A stretch of DNA of 64,000 nt from Hyphomicrobiales bacterium (GCA_025359215.1 JANYHE010000024.1:1-64000); one strand, 5' to 3'; positions 1 to 8,329 are shown, counted from the stretch's first letter. The notes: generated from the letters alone by a model not told the origin. Numbers and translations: made by a program.

Positions 1-86
1 ACCTGGCGAACGAATGGCTTCGGTCTTGCGGATTTCCTGTGACCAATCCTGCCGAAGCGCGGCTCGAAATCAAATTCATCTGACAT
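1..86 (-). CDS. N-terminus of a possible VirD2-like relaxase (partial, runs off the left edge)
   Basis: Reading the minus strand from an ATG at 86 gives an open frame to the window edge beginning MSDEFDFEPRFGRIG and continuing with a basic stretch. A GGAG Shine-Dalgarno (minus strand, 97-100) lies about 10 bases before the ATG, which supports it as a real start. Rhizobial relaxase/mobilization proteins of the VirD2/DUF3363 type typically begin with an acidic MSD-type segment followed by P-R-x-G-R-I and basic residues, and this matches; that comparison is from memory. Only 28 codons are visible and no catalytic motif is included, so the CDS call is firmer than the function. If correct, a conjugative or mobilizable element lies just left of the window. 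Confidence 0.45.
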   Translation of the reverse strand, partial: MSDEFDFEPRFGRIGHRKSARPKPFVRQ

Positions 87-743
87 GACAATCAAACTCC
101 AAATGGAGCGTCCCGCATTGTCAGATGTGGCTGACCTGCGAAATTGGCAAGGCGGTGTCAGCTGAAATAAATTGTTTCAATGGGTTACAGCGATGTTGTC
201 CACATTTTGCATTAACGGCCGAAAAGTGCTGGTATCGTATGTCATTCTATTACAATGCATTTCGGCAATCTTGGTACCACTCTGTCCACATTGCTTTAAT
301 CCTGCTTTCCTCTTCCACAATGATCCATGTACCAAATAAATCATCGGCCTTCACGCTTTTTCAAGTTCAGCTAAACGTTAGCTCGAAGTGTGCATGCCGT
401 AATCACATTAGAAAAATACAACATTTCGAGCTAACGTTTAGATGAAGTTGAAACAAAAAAATCTCACCGAATGATCAAAATGGGGAATGCAAAATAGAAA
501 ATTATATAGCTATAAACTATCAACGTAGAGCGAAAAAAAATTCGTTTTCACTTGAAAAAATTTGAACGCATTGATTGGAAATTGTTGCAAGAAAGGTAAT
601 TTTCTATTGCGGTTTCATGCAACAACTATTGAATTCTATCGTCGAAAAAATGTAACCAACAGACCAAAACGTAAGACGATCCAAGGATAACTTGGGCGGC
701 ACTGGAGTAGATTTTTAGATCAAATCTCCCAAGCTCAATAATA
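87..743. other. Gene-free AT-rich stretch upstream of the putative relaxase
   Basis: No convincing coding frame exists here on either strand; the open frames have no family resemblance and poor starts. It contains a nested inverted repeat at 77-127 (CATCTGACA/TGTCAGATG around CTCC/GGAG) that covers the relaxase start region, the 17-bp inverted repeat at 371-441, and an ATCCTGC hexamer-plus-one at 299-305 resembling the nick-site core of MOBP relaxases. The 450-660 part is very A/T-rich. It probably holds the promoter, and perhaps the transfer origin, of the element to the left; this is inference. Confidence 0.4.
371..441. repeat. Perfect 17-bp inverted repeat with 37-base spacer
   Basis: The 17 bases at 371-387 (CTAAACGTTAGCTCGAA) are repeated exactly as reverse complement at 425-441. 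Each arm contains a near-palindromic core, CTAAACGTTAG or its complement, with a central CG, 59 bp apart centre to centre. Such paired cores look like two operators for a dimeric repressor of LacI-like type, or like the stem of a transfer origin; it lacks the T-run of a terminator. The element is directly visible; its role is not. Confidence 0.6.
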
Positions 744-768
744 AACCCGCAGGAAAAACCTGCGGGTT
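736..768 (-). terminator. Rho-independent terminator of the phosphodiesterase operon
   Basis: AACCCGCAGG at 744-753 pairs with CCTGCGGGTT at 759-768 around a five-base loop. Read on the minus strand the second arm is followed by a T-rich tail (TTTATTATT). It lies 20 bases past the stop of the minus-strand gene that ends at 789, so it ends that operon. Confidence 0.85.
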
Positions 769-788
769 CAAGATTTAACAGTGTGCTA

Positions 789-2195
789 CTATTGTGACAG
801 TCCCGTTGTCGGCAGAACCAACGTGCCTTCCATTTTGACAGCCTGAAGTGCTCTTGGATCAAGTCCGAGAGCAACTAAAACTGTCGGGGCAATTTGCATT
901 GTGGTTACTGGATCACTCACTACAGATGTGCTGAGCGCTGGGTTAGAGATGATGATTGGAACATGTGTGTCCTGCTCACTAAAGCCACCATGTTCTGCAA
1001 TTTTAGTGGCTGTTGGCTTGGCATACATCACGCCATCCAGAGGCAAGATCACGATATCTGGAATGCGTGAGTCTTTGCTGGCATCTCCAAACATCGCCAT
1101 AACTTTTGCTGCATCATAGATTTCGGCAATGCCCGCTTCAGCCTTCTTCGCGTCAAGTGCCTTAATAACATCCGCAGTTTTGGTTTGTTCCGCGAGCCAC
1201 ACCAGCGAAATGCTGTCTTGCGTTATTTGTGAAGCCAAGTCTTTCTGAACGGCATTGACTAACCCTGGAATCATCTTCTTATCGACGATCTTGTGCAAAG
1301 CTGGGTTCATTGGTGCCTGAGCATGTTTGGCAGAAAGCACAACTAAGGTTTCTTTATCGAGGCCCTTGGCTTCAATTGCCGCCAGCATCTTGCCGATCGA
1401 TTCATCTGTATGCTTCAAGGCTTCAGCCAGATCTGGTGAAGGAGTACCTTTGTCATCAATATAGCCGGTCGTCTTTTCACCGACGCTTACTGCTTGAAAG
1501 TTCATGCCAAAGATTGCTGGAACACCAACACCATCTTTTCCGTCATGAGTCTTGCCGTCAATTTCATTGAGAATGGCTGCAACTTTTGTTTCGTCATAGA
1601 TCGCGGTGTTTGCAGCTTTGGCAGTTACATCATCGCTGTAGTTTATTTCAGGCACAAATAAATCATCTACACCCTTGCCTGATGGGCCATTCACAAGTTC
1701 ATAAGCAGTATGTTTGTCCGACCAAGCAGTTCGTAATCCTGCTGCCTTGGCCACTTCAAATATTGTATTCACCCGCAAGAATGAATGAGGATAAACGGGC
1801 TTGCAGCCATTGGCCCCATCGCGTGGCAATTTGGCTTCATCCATGCCGCCACCGCCGTCTGAAGCATCAGGGTTAAGGTCAATGGATTCATCGTAAACAA
1901 CTTCTGTACCTTTGACAGAGCAATCAGAACCAGGCGCAGAAAGAGCGCGGTCATAACTGTCATCATAATAAACGCCTGTGGACTTTGGGTTACATCCCGT
2001 AATGATTGCGAGGAGACCTGGGAATGAATCCGATGGTTTTGCCGAAGACGCCTTGCTGTAATGAATGCCATGGCCGACAAGCTTTGCCATCGCAGAATTC
2101 GCGTTGGCTGTTGCATAGGTAGTTAAATCAGAATCATGAAGTTCATCGACGCTGAGTAACAGGACATGTTTAATCTCCGGTAACCGCTTAATCAC
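789..2195 (-). CDS. Alkaline-phosphatase-superfamily phosphodiesterase/nucleotide pyrophosphatase-like protein
   Basis: A 468-aa protein of the type I phosphodiesterase/nucleotide pyrophosphatase family. Visible landmarks: the first metal-ligand aspartate in LLLSVDELHD (D17), the nucleophile segment PSDSFPG with Ser57 just before F-P as in NPP enzymes, SAKHAQAP near residue 290 where most relatives have S-D-H-G, and the late histidines in EHGGFSEQDTH. No signal peptide is evident, so it is probably cytoplasmic. It is the last gene of an operon encoding an AfuA-type ABC importer 82 bases upstream, suggesting it cleaves the imported phosphodiester or phosphonate-like substrate. The exact substrate cannot be read from sequence; phosphonoacetate hydrolase is an alternative member of the same superfamily. 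Confidence 0.8.
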   Translation of the reverse strand: MIKRLPEIKHVLLLSVDELHDSDLTTYATANANSAMAKLVGHGIHYSKASSAKPSDSFPGLLAIITGCNPKSTGVYYDDSYDRALSAPGSDCSVKGTEVVYDESIDLNPDASDGGGGMDEAKLPRDGANGCKPVYPHSFLRVNTIFEVAKAAGLRTAWSDKHTAYELVNGPSGKGVDDLFVPEINYSDDVTAKAANTAIYDETKVAAILNEIDGKTHDGKDGVGVPAIFGMNFQAVSVGEKTTGYIDDKGTPSPDLAEALKHTDESIGKMLAAIEAKGLDKETLVVLSAKHAQAPMNPALHKIVDKKMIPGLVNAVQKDLASQITQDSISLVWLAEQTKTADVIKALDAKKAEAGIAEIYDAAKVMAMFGDASKDSRIPDIVILPLDGVMYAKPTATKIAEHGGFSEQDTHVPIIISNPALSTSVVSDPVTTMQIAPTVLVALGLDPRALQAVKMEGTLVLPTTGLSQ

Positions 2196-2276
2196 GATAA
2201 ATACAGATCGAAGTTGGTTTGTGACAGTTAGACGAATGCAAGTCGAGATGGATAAGATTTAATTGATCTACGCAGA

Positions 2277-3335
2277 CTATGATGCCAAAAGCACAAGATC
2301 GTTCTGGTCAAAATTGATCTTTACCGTTGAACCTACAATGGGTGGTTTGCTTGTTGTTTGATTGAACATATCGAGCGAAATATTCTGGCTGCCGCATTGC
2401 ATTTTAACGCGCACGATGGAACCCAAGAAGTTCGTATCGGTCACAGTTGCGTTCAGTGTATTGGCACTGGGCTTCGCTTTACCCAAGCTTATTGCTTCTG
2501 GTCGCAAGGCAACCGAAACTTCATCGCCGGCTTTGCCATAAGGCGATAGTTTTGATGTGACCGGTTGATCGCCGATTGTGAGCGTGCGGGCCGCTGGGTC
2601 TACGATGGTCGCTTTCATAATCGTTAAGGTGCCAACGAAAGATGCAACAAAACGGGTGCGGGGCTGGTTATATATCTCGAGCGGAGTTCCTAATTGCTCA
2701 ACGCTTCCCTCATTCATCACCACTACACGATCTGACATGGACAATGCCTCTTCTTGATCATGGGTGACGAAGACTGTGGTAATGCCAAGCGCGCGCTGCA
2801 CATCACGAATTTCTTCGCGCAGCGACACGCGGATTTTGGCATCAAGTGCTGAGAGTGGCTCATCCAATAAGAGAATGCGGGGCTGATTGGCAAGGGCGCG
2901 AGCAAGGGCCACACGTTGTTGTTGACCGCCGGAAAGTTGAAAAGGGTAGCGACTGCCAAGATGCGGAAGCTTGATCAATGTTAGCATTTCTTCAACACGA
3001 GATTTTATTTCGCTTGTCAGTTTACCTGCAACTTTCAACCCGAAAGCCACGTTATCTGCCACTGTCATATTTGGGAACAGCGCATAGGCTTGAAAGACCA
3101 TGCCTATGCCGCGCTTGGCCGTGGCCACGCTGGTCATATCAACGCCTTCTACTTTAATCTGACCAGAACTTGGCAATTCGAAACCAGCAAGCATGCGCAG
3201 CACAGTGGTTTTGCCGCAACCCGACGGGCCGAGCAAAGAAATAAATTCGCCCTTCTCGATCTTAAGGCTCACATCTTTGACCACATGGTTTGGGCCGAAG
3301 TACTTATTCAGTTTTGAGATTTCAACGTAACTCAT
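2277..3335 (-). CDS. ABC transporter ATP-binding protein, AfuC/PotA-like
   Basis: A 352-aa ATPase of the iron/polyamine/2-aminoethylphosphonate import class. Walker A is GPSGCGKTT near residue 37, the Q-loop is VFQAYALFP, the signature is [14 protein letters not shown], Walker B is ILLLDEPLSALD, and the H-loop is FVTHDQEEA. About 110 C-terminal residues form a TOBE-type regulatory domain, normal for this class. Its start overlaps the end of the upstream permease gene (ATGA-type coupling), so the two are co-translated. It energizes the importer formed with the two permeases and the binding protein encoded upstream. Confidence 0.92.
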   Translation of the reverse strand: MSYVEISKLNKYFGPNHVVKDVSLKIEKGEFISLLGPSGCGKTTVLRMLAGFELPSSGQIKVEGVDMTSVATAKRGIGMVFQAYALFPNMTVADNVAFGLKVAGKLTSEIKSRVEEMLTLIKLPHLGSRYPFQLSGGQQQRVALARALANQPRILLLDEPLSALDAKIRVSLREEIRDVQRALGITTVFVTHDQEEALSMSDRVVVMNEGSVEQLGTPLEIYNQPRTRFVASFVGTLTIMKATIVDPAARTLTIGDQPVTSKLSPYGKAGDEVSVALRPEAISLGKAKPSANTLNATVTDTNFLGSIVRVKMQCGSQNISLDMFNQTTSKPPIVGSTVKINFDQNDLVLLAS

Positions 3336-4126
3336 GATTTATCTCCGGCAATTTTGCGGGTGTTGCCTGCGAGTTGGATTAACCCCATGCAGGCCCAAGT
3401 GATGAGGAAAGTGATGACTGCGAGTGCAGCAGGTTCATAAGCGCGCTTGGCTCCGATCAATTGCAGATAGGGGCCGAAGGTCGGGCGATTGAGAAGACTT
3501 GCAAAGGTGAACTCGCCAATCACTGTTGCGAAAGTGAGAAATGCTCCGCTTAGGATGGCGGATTTGATGTTGGGCAGAATAACTTTCCACATGGTCGTCA
3601 CCCAGCCTGCGCCTAAACTTTCGGAAGCTTCAGTGAGGGTTGCCACATCAATTGTGCGCAATCCCGTTTCAACGGCGCGGTACATATAAGGCAATGCAAG
3701 CGCCACATAGCCCAGCGACAAAAGAGTATCAGTGCCAATGGAAGTTTGAGTAAGCGGCAAAATAGATGATGTATTATACATGCGGATATAGCCGAAAACG
3801 ATGATGATGGCGGGGATGACCAACGGCAACAATGTTATGAACTCAACGATGGGACGCAATTTTGGCAGGCGCAACTGTACCCAGTAGGCAGTCGGCACCA
3901 CAATGAGGATTCCGATGACAATCGTGACGAATGCCAGCACCAAAGAATATAGAAACGCAGCTTGGAAGGTGGAATCTGCAAACACAATTCTATAAGCTTC
4001 AAAGCTATATTCGTTTCGTTTCAAGCGCAATGAAAACTCAAACGTGGCAATGAGCGGCAGCAGAAAATAGAGTGCGCCGAAGAGAAATGCGATCCAGCTT
4101 ACAATTTTCTTGGTCATTTCTGCCAT
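3332..4126 (-). CDS. ABC transporter permease 2, AfuB/PotC-like
   Basis: A 264-aa integral membrane protein with about six hydrophobic helices starting at residue 8. The cytoplasmic EAA loop is visible near residues 165-185 (ATLTEASESLGAGWVTTMWK), the site that contacts the ATPase. Its start overlaps the end of the upstream permease by 13 bases; an internal ATG at 4117 would give an ATGA overlap and is an alternative start. It forms the heteromeric channel of the organophosphate-type importer. Confidence 0.9.
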   Translation of the reverse strand: MAEMTKKIVSWIAFLFGALYFLLPLIATFEFSLRLKRNEYSFEAYRIVFADSTFQAAFLYSLVLAFVTIVIGILIVVPTAYWVQLRLPKLRPIVEFITLLPLVIPAIIIVFGYIRMYNTSSILPLTQTSIGTDTLLSLGYVALALPYMYRAVETGLRTIDVATLTEASESLGAGWVTTMWKVILPNIKSAILSGAFLTFATVIGEFTFASLLNRPTFGPYLQLIGAKRAYEPAALAVITFLITWACMGLIQLAGNTRKIAGDKS

Positions 4127-5010
4127 CTTTCGCCACGCGCACGCAGCATAATGTAAAGCACGTTTGAAAGGCCGGTGATCAGCACCATGCCAAGTGCTAG
4201 CGCATAACCTAAGTTTGGATCATGCAGAACGTCGCCGCGAATTTGTGCAAAAAGCAAAATAGGAACAATGTTGAGTGATGAGTTGGTGAGGGCAAATGCG
4301 GTGGCCACTGCGCCAAAAGCATTAGCAAAAAGCAAGAGTGTTGAGCCCGCAAGGCTCGGCCAGAGAACGGGAAGTGTGATGTATCGCCAGTGCTGCCACG
4401 TGCTGCTGCCCAATGTAGCTGAGGCTTCGCGCCATTCCTTTTTAAGGCCATCAATAGCGGGCGTGAGGATAAGAACCATTAATGGTATTTGGAAATATAA
4501 ATAGGTGAGCGTGAGGCCCCAAAAATCCAGCAAGTTGAAACCTGCACTATAGATATTGAAACCGAATATATTGTTGAGAAATACTGTCACCAAGCCGAGT
4601 CGACCTAAGGTGGCAATAAATGAAAATGCGAGCGGAACACCCGCAAAATTTGATGCCACACCACTGAATGTCATAAGAGTGGGGCGGATCCATTTGGGCA
4701 AGCCACCATTGATCGCAGCGTAGGCTAGTGCGAAACCAATAATAGCCCCGCCGATCGCTGATGCGGCACTGATTTTGATACTCAACCAGAAAGATTTGAT
4801 GATATCGGCACGGGCTAAATTCGCTATGTTCTGCAGAGTGAAGTGGCCATCAGAATTTTGAAAAGCGCCCACCAACAAAAGCCCGGTTGGCAAGACAAGA
4901 AACAAGGCAGCAAAAACGAAAAATGGCGCTACACCTAGCCATGGCCCTAGTTGCCGACCTAGACCTATTGATATTCGAGGAGAATTAGCAGTCACGCGTG
5001 GCGTCCACAT
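4114..5010 (-). CDS. ABC transporter permease 1, AfuB/PotB-like
   Basis: A 298-aa membrane protein with a roughly 25-residue hydrophilic N-terminus followed by about six transmembrane helices. The EAA-type motif is EWREASATLGSSTWQHWRYI near residues 195-215. It is paired with the second permease downstream and separated from the binding-protein gene by 50 bases that contain a strong hairpin. The fold and context support an importer subunit; the transported substrate is inferred only from the associated phosphodiesterase and PHO-like site. Confidence 0.9.
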   Translation of the reverse strand: MWTPRVTANSPRISIGLGRQLGPWLGVAPFFVFAALFLVLPTGLLLVGAFQNSDGHFTLQNIANLARADIIKSFWLSIKISAASAIGGAIIGFALAYAAINGGLPKWIRPTLMTFSGVASNFAGVPLAFSFIATLGRLGLVTVFLNNIFGFNIYSAGFNLLDFWGLTLTYLYFQIPLMVLILTPAIDGLKKEWREASATLGSSTWQHWRYITLPVLWPSLAGSTLLLFANAFGAVATAFALTNSSLNIVPILLFAQIRGDVLHDPNLGYALALGMVLITGLSNVLYIMLRARGERWQK

Positions 5011-5016
5011 TGGGAG

Positions 5017-5049
5017 ACGCGCTTCACAGCCATAGCCGGTGAAGCGCGT
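5017..5049 (-). other. Intercistronic hairpin after the substrate-binding-protein gene
   Basis: ACGCGCTTCAC at 5017-5027 and GTGAAGCGCGT at 5039-5049 form a perfect 11-bp stem with an 11-base loop. There is no T-run, so it is more likely an mRNA-stabilizing or attenuating element than a full terminator. It lies between the binding-protein gene and the first permease gene, where such elements allow the binding protein to be made in excess. Confidence 0.7.
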
Positions 5050-5060
5050 TAGGAGTTGAG

Positions 5061-6167
5061 TTACTTAGGAATAGTCACGCCAACAACGCTATCCCAATTC
5101 TTGGCAACGAATTCCTTCGCGGCGGCTTGCTCGTCCAGTGTTGGGAACACGGCTTTCGCATAGTTTTCAGCTGGTGGCAGCTTGGCCATAACTTCAGCAG
5201 AAATCTTGCCGTTCTTGGCGAGATCATTGAAGCGGATGGGGTGGCAATAGCCCTGCAACCACATGGTTTGACCTTCATCTGAATAGAGATATTCCATCCA
5301 AAGCTTGGCCGCCGATGGGTGTGGTGCAAATGCGCTAATAGCTTGTACATATACGCCAGCTAGAACGCCAGTCTTTGGCACGATCACCTCGATCTTTGGA
5401 TTGCCCTTCAGGCTATCACGAGCCGCCAAAGCATTATAATCCCACAATACAGTAATTGGGGTTGTGCCTTGTGCAAGCGAAGCCGATTGGCCAGCAACCG
5501 GAACGAAGTTGCCGCTCTTGTTCAAGTCTGAGAAGAACTTCAAACCTGCTTCAGCTGATTTGCTGGCGTCGCCGCCAGTTCTTGAAAGACCAGCGGCGTA
5601 AACTGTCTGCAAAGATTGGTTGCCACTGCGTGGATCACCTGAGAGAGCAACGGAATTTTTCAATTCTGGTGCTTGCAAATCGGCCCAATCGGCTGGCAAC
5701 TTCTTCACGATGTCTGCGTTTACAACGAACGAGAGAACACCATAATAATCTCCATACCAGAAGCCTTCGGCATCCTTGGCGCTTTCGGGGATCGAATCCC
5801 ATGTTAAAACTTTATACGGTTGGAACAGGCCTTCTTTTTTACCTTGTGGTCCAAATGACAGACCAACATCAACAACGTCTGGAGCCTGTGGGCCGGTGTT
5901 GCCCTTGTTTGCTTTGATAGCTTCAATTTCATCACCTGAACCACCGTCTGGGTTCAATTCATTGATGGTAATGCCATATTTCTTCTTGAAGCCATCAATC
6001 ACTGCGCCATAACCACACCAATCATGTGGCAAAGCGATTACGGTAAGTTGGCCTTCTTTCTTTGCAGCTGCCACCAGATCATCCATCATGGCCGCATTGG
6101 CAGCAGTAGTGGAAACCAGAAGCGTCAATGCCACCGTCGTATTGAGAAGTTTTTTTGAGAATTTCAT
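5061..6167 (-). CDS. Periplasmic substrate-binding protein, AfuA-like (ABC importer)
   Basis: A 368-aa protein with a Sec signal peptide (KKLLNTTVALTLLVSTTAANA, cleavage after ANAA near residue 25). The mature part starts LVAAAKKEGQLTVIALPHDW, typical of the AfuA/iron(III)/2-aminoethylphosphonate binding-protein superfamily (SBP_bac_8-like). Family members bind ferric iron, putrescine, phosphorylated sugars or other organophosphates. The phosphodiesterase in the same operon and the PHO-box-like repeat at 6244-6261 point to a phosphorylated ligand rather than iron. Gene order is binding protein, permease, permease, ATPase, phosphodiesterase. The ligand is inference. Confidence 0.88.
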   Translation of the reverse strand: MKFSKKLLNTTVALTLLVSTTAANAAMMDDLVAAAKKEGQLTVIALPHDWCGYGAVIDGFKKKYGITINELNPDGGSGDEIEAIKANKGNTGPQAPDVVDVGLSFGPQGKKEGLFQPYKVLTWDSIPESAKDAEGFWYGDYYGVLSFVVNADIVKKLPADWADLQAPELKNSVALSGDPRSGNQSLQTVYAAGLSRTGGDASKSAEAGLKFFSDLNKSGNFVPVAGQSASLAQGTTPITVLWDYNALAARDSLKGNPKIEVIVPKTGVLAGVYVQAISAFAPHPSAAKLWMEYLYSDEGQTMWLQGYCHPIRFNDLAKNGKISAEVMAKLPPAENYAKAVFPTLDEQAAAKEFVAKNWDSVVGVTIPK

Positions 6168-6243
6168 TGCCTGTTCCTTTTACTCTTATCGGGTCATTCG
6201 AATGGAGTGTTCATCGAATACAGGGACTGGCTAATCAGGTTCC

Positions 6244-6261
6244 ATGACAGAGCTATGTCGA
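6244..6261 (-). promoter_or_regulatory. PHO-box-like repeat upstream of the AfuA-type operon
   Basis: On the minus strand TCGACAT and CTGTCAT are separated by four bases, the 11-bp pitch of PhoB half-sites. The second repeat is a perfect half-site, the first matches four of seven. It lies 77 bases before the start codon at 6167. Confidence 0.5.
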
Positions 6262-6331
6262 TCAATTACGGCACAGAGCAAGCGGTTTGTCGCCCAACAA
6301 CGAAGCTCGAGGCTTCTCATTTGCATGTGCT

Positions 6332-6349
6332 ATGTCACAAAACTTTCGC
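6332..6349 (+). promoter_or_regulatory. PHO-box-like repeat upstream of the UDP-glucose dehydrogenase gene
   Basis: ATGTCAC and CTTTCGC are separated by AAAA, giving two PhoB-type half-sites at 11-bp pitch (6/7 and 5/7 matches to CTGTCAY). The end of the box is 24 bases before the ATG at 6374. Confidence 0.5.
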
Positions 6350-6373
6350 ACGTTGATCTTAGAAACTTGATGC

Positions 6374-7567
6374 ATGCTTCAAAAAGTCTCTCATCGAAAG
6401 AGCTACAAGGTTGCTGTTGCAGGGTGTGGCTATGTCGGTTTGTCTAATGCCGCACTGCTTTCAAAGTTTAATTCTGTAACGGTTGCAGACATTTCGGCAG
6501 ACCGCATTGAACTCGTAAATAATGGTTTTTCGCCGATTTCAGATTGCGACCTCGAGCGCTTTTTAGACCAAGGTCATAGTCTGTCGGCTACGACAGATCT
6601 GGCATCAGCATTTTCCGACGCAGAATTCATCATCATAGCAACGCCAACAAACTATGATCAGCAAACAAATTTTTTTGACACGTCGTCTGTGCTTTCTGTT
6701 GCAAAACTGGCGACAGCGGTCAATCCCAATGCAACGCTTGTTATTCGTTCGACAATTCCAGTAGGCTTCACCGAAAACTTAAAGAAGCAGCTGAGCTACC
6801 CCAACATCCTTTTCGTGCCGGAGTTTTTACGCGAAGGTTGCGCCTTGCACGACAATCTAAATCCAAGCCGTATTGTCATAGGCGGCAGTACCGGAACTGA
6901 AATTGAATTTGCCCGCCTCCTGCAAGACGCAGCCAACAGCCGAGACATTGAAGTCTTGTTCATGGGGTCAACTGAAGCCGAAGCAACCAAGTTATTTTCC
7001 AATACTTATTTGGCAATGCGTGTGGCTTTTTTTAACGAGCTTGACAGTTTTGCTCTCAGTCGCCACTTGGACCCAAGAAGCATCATCGACGGTGTCTGCT
7101 ACGACCCCCGCATTGGTCAGCATTATAATAATCCATCTTTTGGGTATGGCGGCTATTGCTTGCCGAAAGACACCAAGCAGCTGCTTGCGAACTATAGCGA
7201 GGTGCCGCAAAATTTGATTCAGGCAATTGTTCGATCGAACTCGACGCGTAAGGATTTCATCGCTGAATGCATTTTAAAAACCAACCCTGGAACGGTTGGT
7301 ATTTACCGATTGGCAATGAAAAAAAATTCGGACAATTTTAGGTCTTCCAGCATCCAAGGTATTATGAAGCGAATCAAAGCAAGGGGTGTCGAGGTTGTAG
7401 TTTACGAACCGAATTTGGATGAAGCCAAATTCTATAACTCTTCGGTCATCAAAGACATAAACACATTTAAAGCGATGGCCGACCTGATCGTAACAAATCG
7501 CATGACGGACGAGCTTCTTGACATAAAGGGAAAGGTTTTTACCCGAGACTTGTTTGGAAGCGATTGA
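6374..7567 (+). CDS. ugd: UDP-glucose 6-dehydrogenase
   Basis: A 397-aa enzyme oxidizing UDP-glucose to UDP-glucuronate with NAD. The Rossmann motif VAGCGYVGLS starts at about residue 15; the catalytic cysteine is Cys262 in GYGGYCLPKDTKQL; the C-terminal end TRDLFGSD matches the short enterobacterial-type Ugd subfamily (about 388 aa) rather than the longer rhizobial form. The visible start has no strong Shine-Dalgarno. With a PHO-like box upstream and a glycosyltransferase of the glucuronosyl/glucosyl-diacylglycerol type 18 kb away, it may supply UDP-glucuronate for phosphorus-free glycolipid made under phosphate limitation. That link is inference; a capsule or exopolysaccharide role is the alternative. 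Confidence 0.9.
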   Translation: MLQKVSHRKSYKVAVAGCGYVGLSNAALLSKFNSVTVADISADRIELVNNGFSPISDCDLERFLDQGHSLSATTDLASAFSDAEFIIIATPTNYDQQTNFFDTSSVLSVAKLATAVNPNATLVIRSTIPVGFTENLKKQLSYPNILFVPEFLREGCALHDNLNPSRIVIGGSTGTEIEFARLLQDAANSRDIEVLFMGSTEAEATKLFSNTYLAMRVAFFNELDSFALSRHLDPRSIIDGVCYDPRIGQHYNNPSFGYGGYCLPKDTKQLLANYSEVPQNLIQAIVRSNSTRKDFIAECILKTNPGTVGIYRLAMKKNSDNFRSSSIQGIMKRIKARGVEVVVYEPNLDEAKFYNSSVIKDINTFKAMADLIVTNRMTDELLDIKGKVFTRDLFGSD

Positions 7568-7606
7568 CACTGATCAAATTCTAGAAAATGCTCTTGTGGT
7601 CATCAA

Positions 7607-7624
7607 CTGTCACCTAATCTTCAA
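7607..7624 (+). promoter_or_regulatory. PHO-box-like repeat upstream of the phosphonate hexapeptide transferase
   Basis: A perfect half-site CTGTCAC is followed after four bases by the weaker TCTTCAA, 11-bp pitch. It ends about 50 bases before the likely ATG at 7673. Confidence 0.4.
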
Positions 7625-7672
7625 AAATATTTGACACTAGAGAGTGCTGTAAAAAGAGTTTTAATCTATTCG

Positions 7673-8284
7673 ATGCCCACTCTCTCTAAGTCGCCTTTTC
7701 TCCATCCCAACACAAATATTGTACGCAGCACTCTTGGTCAATTTATAGAAATTGGCGAGGGAACGCGTATCTTGGAAAGCACTCTTGGCGACTACAGCTA
7801 CGCGGATCGATTTGCCGATATTGCTTATTCTACACTTGGCAAGTTTGTGAATGTAGCCGCATTTTCTCGCATAAATCCCAGCGAACACCCCCATCAGCGC
7901 GCATCTCTTCATCATTTCATGTATCGTTCGAGCTATTACTGGGAAAACGAAAAAGATGAAGAAGCGCTATTTGAATGGCGGCGGTCGCGGCCCGTGAAAA
8001 TTGGGCATGACACTTGGATTGGGCATGCGGCTATCATTATGAAGGGTGTTACAATTGGCGATGGCGCTGTTGTTGCTTCACATTCTGTCGTCACCAAAGA
8101 TGTGCCACCTTATGCCATCGTGGGGGGCGTTCCGGCGAAATTCATAAAGTGGCGACACAGCGAGGTGGTCGCCCAGCGATTGATTAACTTGGCATGGTGG
8201 AATTGGGATCATGAAAAACTTCGGACGGCTCTACCAGATTTCAGGGCCTTGAATGTTGAAGCATTCTTCGAAAAATATGAGTGA
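7673..8284 (+). CDS. Phosphonate-cluster transferase, hexapeptide repeat family
   Basis: A 203-aa left-handed beta-helix acyltransferase. Imperfect hexapeptide repeats occupy residues about 10-60 ([32 protein letters not shown]) and resume at about 110-150 ([24 protein letters not shown]) ending in [17 protein letters not shown]. It resembles the family repeatedly found in C-P lyase clusters (TIGR03308-like). It may acetylate an aminoalkylphosphonate or protect a pathway intermediate, comparable to PhnO; the substrate is not established. A TTG at 7631 would extend it by 14 residues with no family support, so the ATG is preferred. It sits directly before phnG on the same strand. Confidence 0.8.
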   Translation: MPTLSKSPFLHPNTNIVRSTLGQFIEIGEGTRILESTLGDYSYADRFADIAYSTLGKFVNVAAFSRINPSEHPHQRASLHHFMYRSSYYWENEKDEEALFEWRRSRPVKIGHDTWIGHAAIIMKGVTIGDGAVVASHSVVTKDVPPYAIVGGVPAKFIKWRHSEVVAQRLINLAWWNWDHEKLRTALPDFRALNVEAFFEKYE

Positions 8285-8290
8285 TCTGCA

Positions 8291-8308
8291 TTGTCACAAA
8301 ACCGTTAA
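8291..8308 (+). promoter_or_regulatory. PHO-box-like repeat upstream of phnG
   Basis: TTGTCAC, four A residues, then CCGTTAA: two half-sites at 11-bp pitch. The layout closely resembles the first two units of the box before phnC. It ends 21 bases before the phnG start. Confidence 0.5.
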
Positions 8309-8329
8309 TCAGCACTGATTGAAGCAACT

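Noticed and set aside
3-83. Plus-strand open frame ending LEIKFI at the left edge, as the C-terminus of a gene
   Set aside because: The minus-strand frame over the same bases has a start codon, a Shine-Dalgarno and a recognizable relaxase-like beginning; both cannot be coding.
195-290. Two DnaA-box-like TGTCCACA sequences near 196 and 281
   Set aside because: Both miss the consensus and stand in a region with no other origin feature; not used as evidence for replication.
125-445. 106-codon plus-strand open frame
   Set aside because: No ribosome-binding site, cysteine-rich and family-less product, and it spans the 17-bp inverted repeat; looks like chance.
626-874. Minus-strand 82-codon frame
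   Set aside because: It runs across the terminator hairpin and out of frame into the phosphodiesterase gene.
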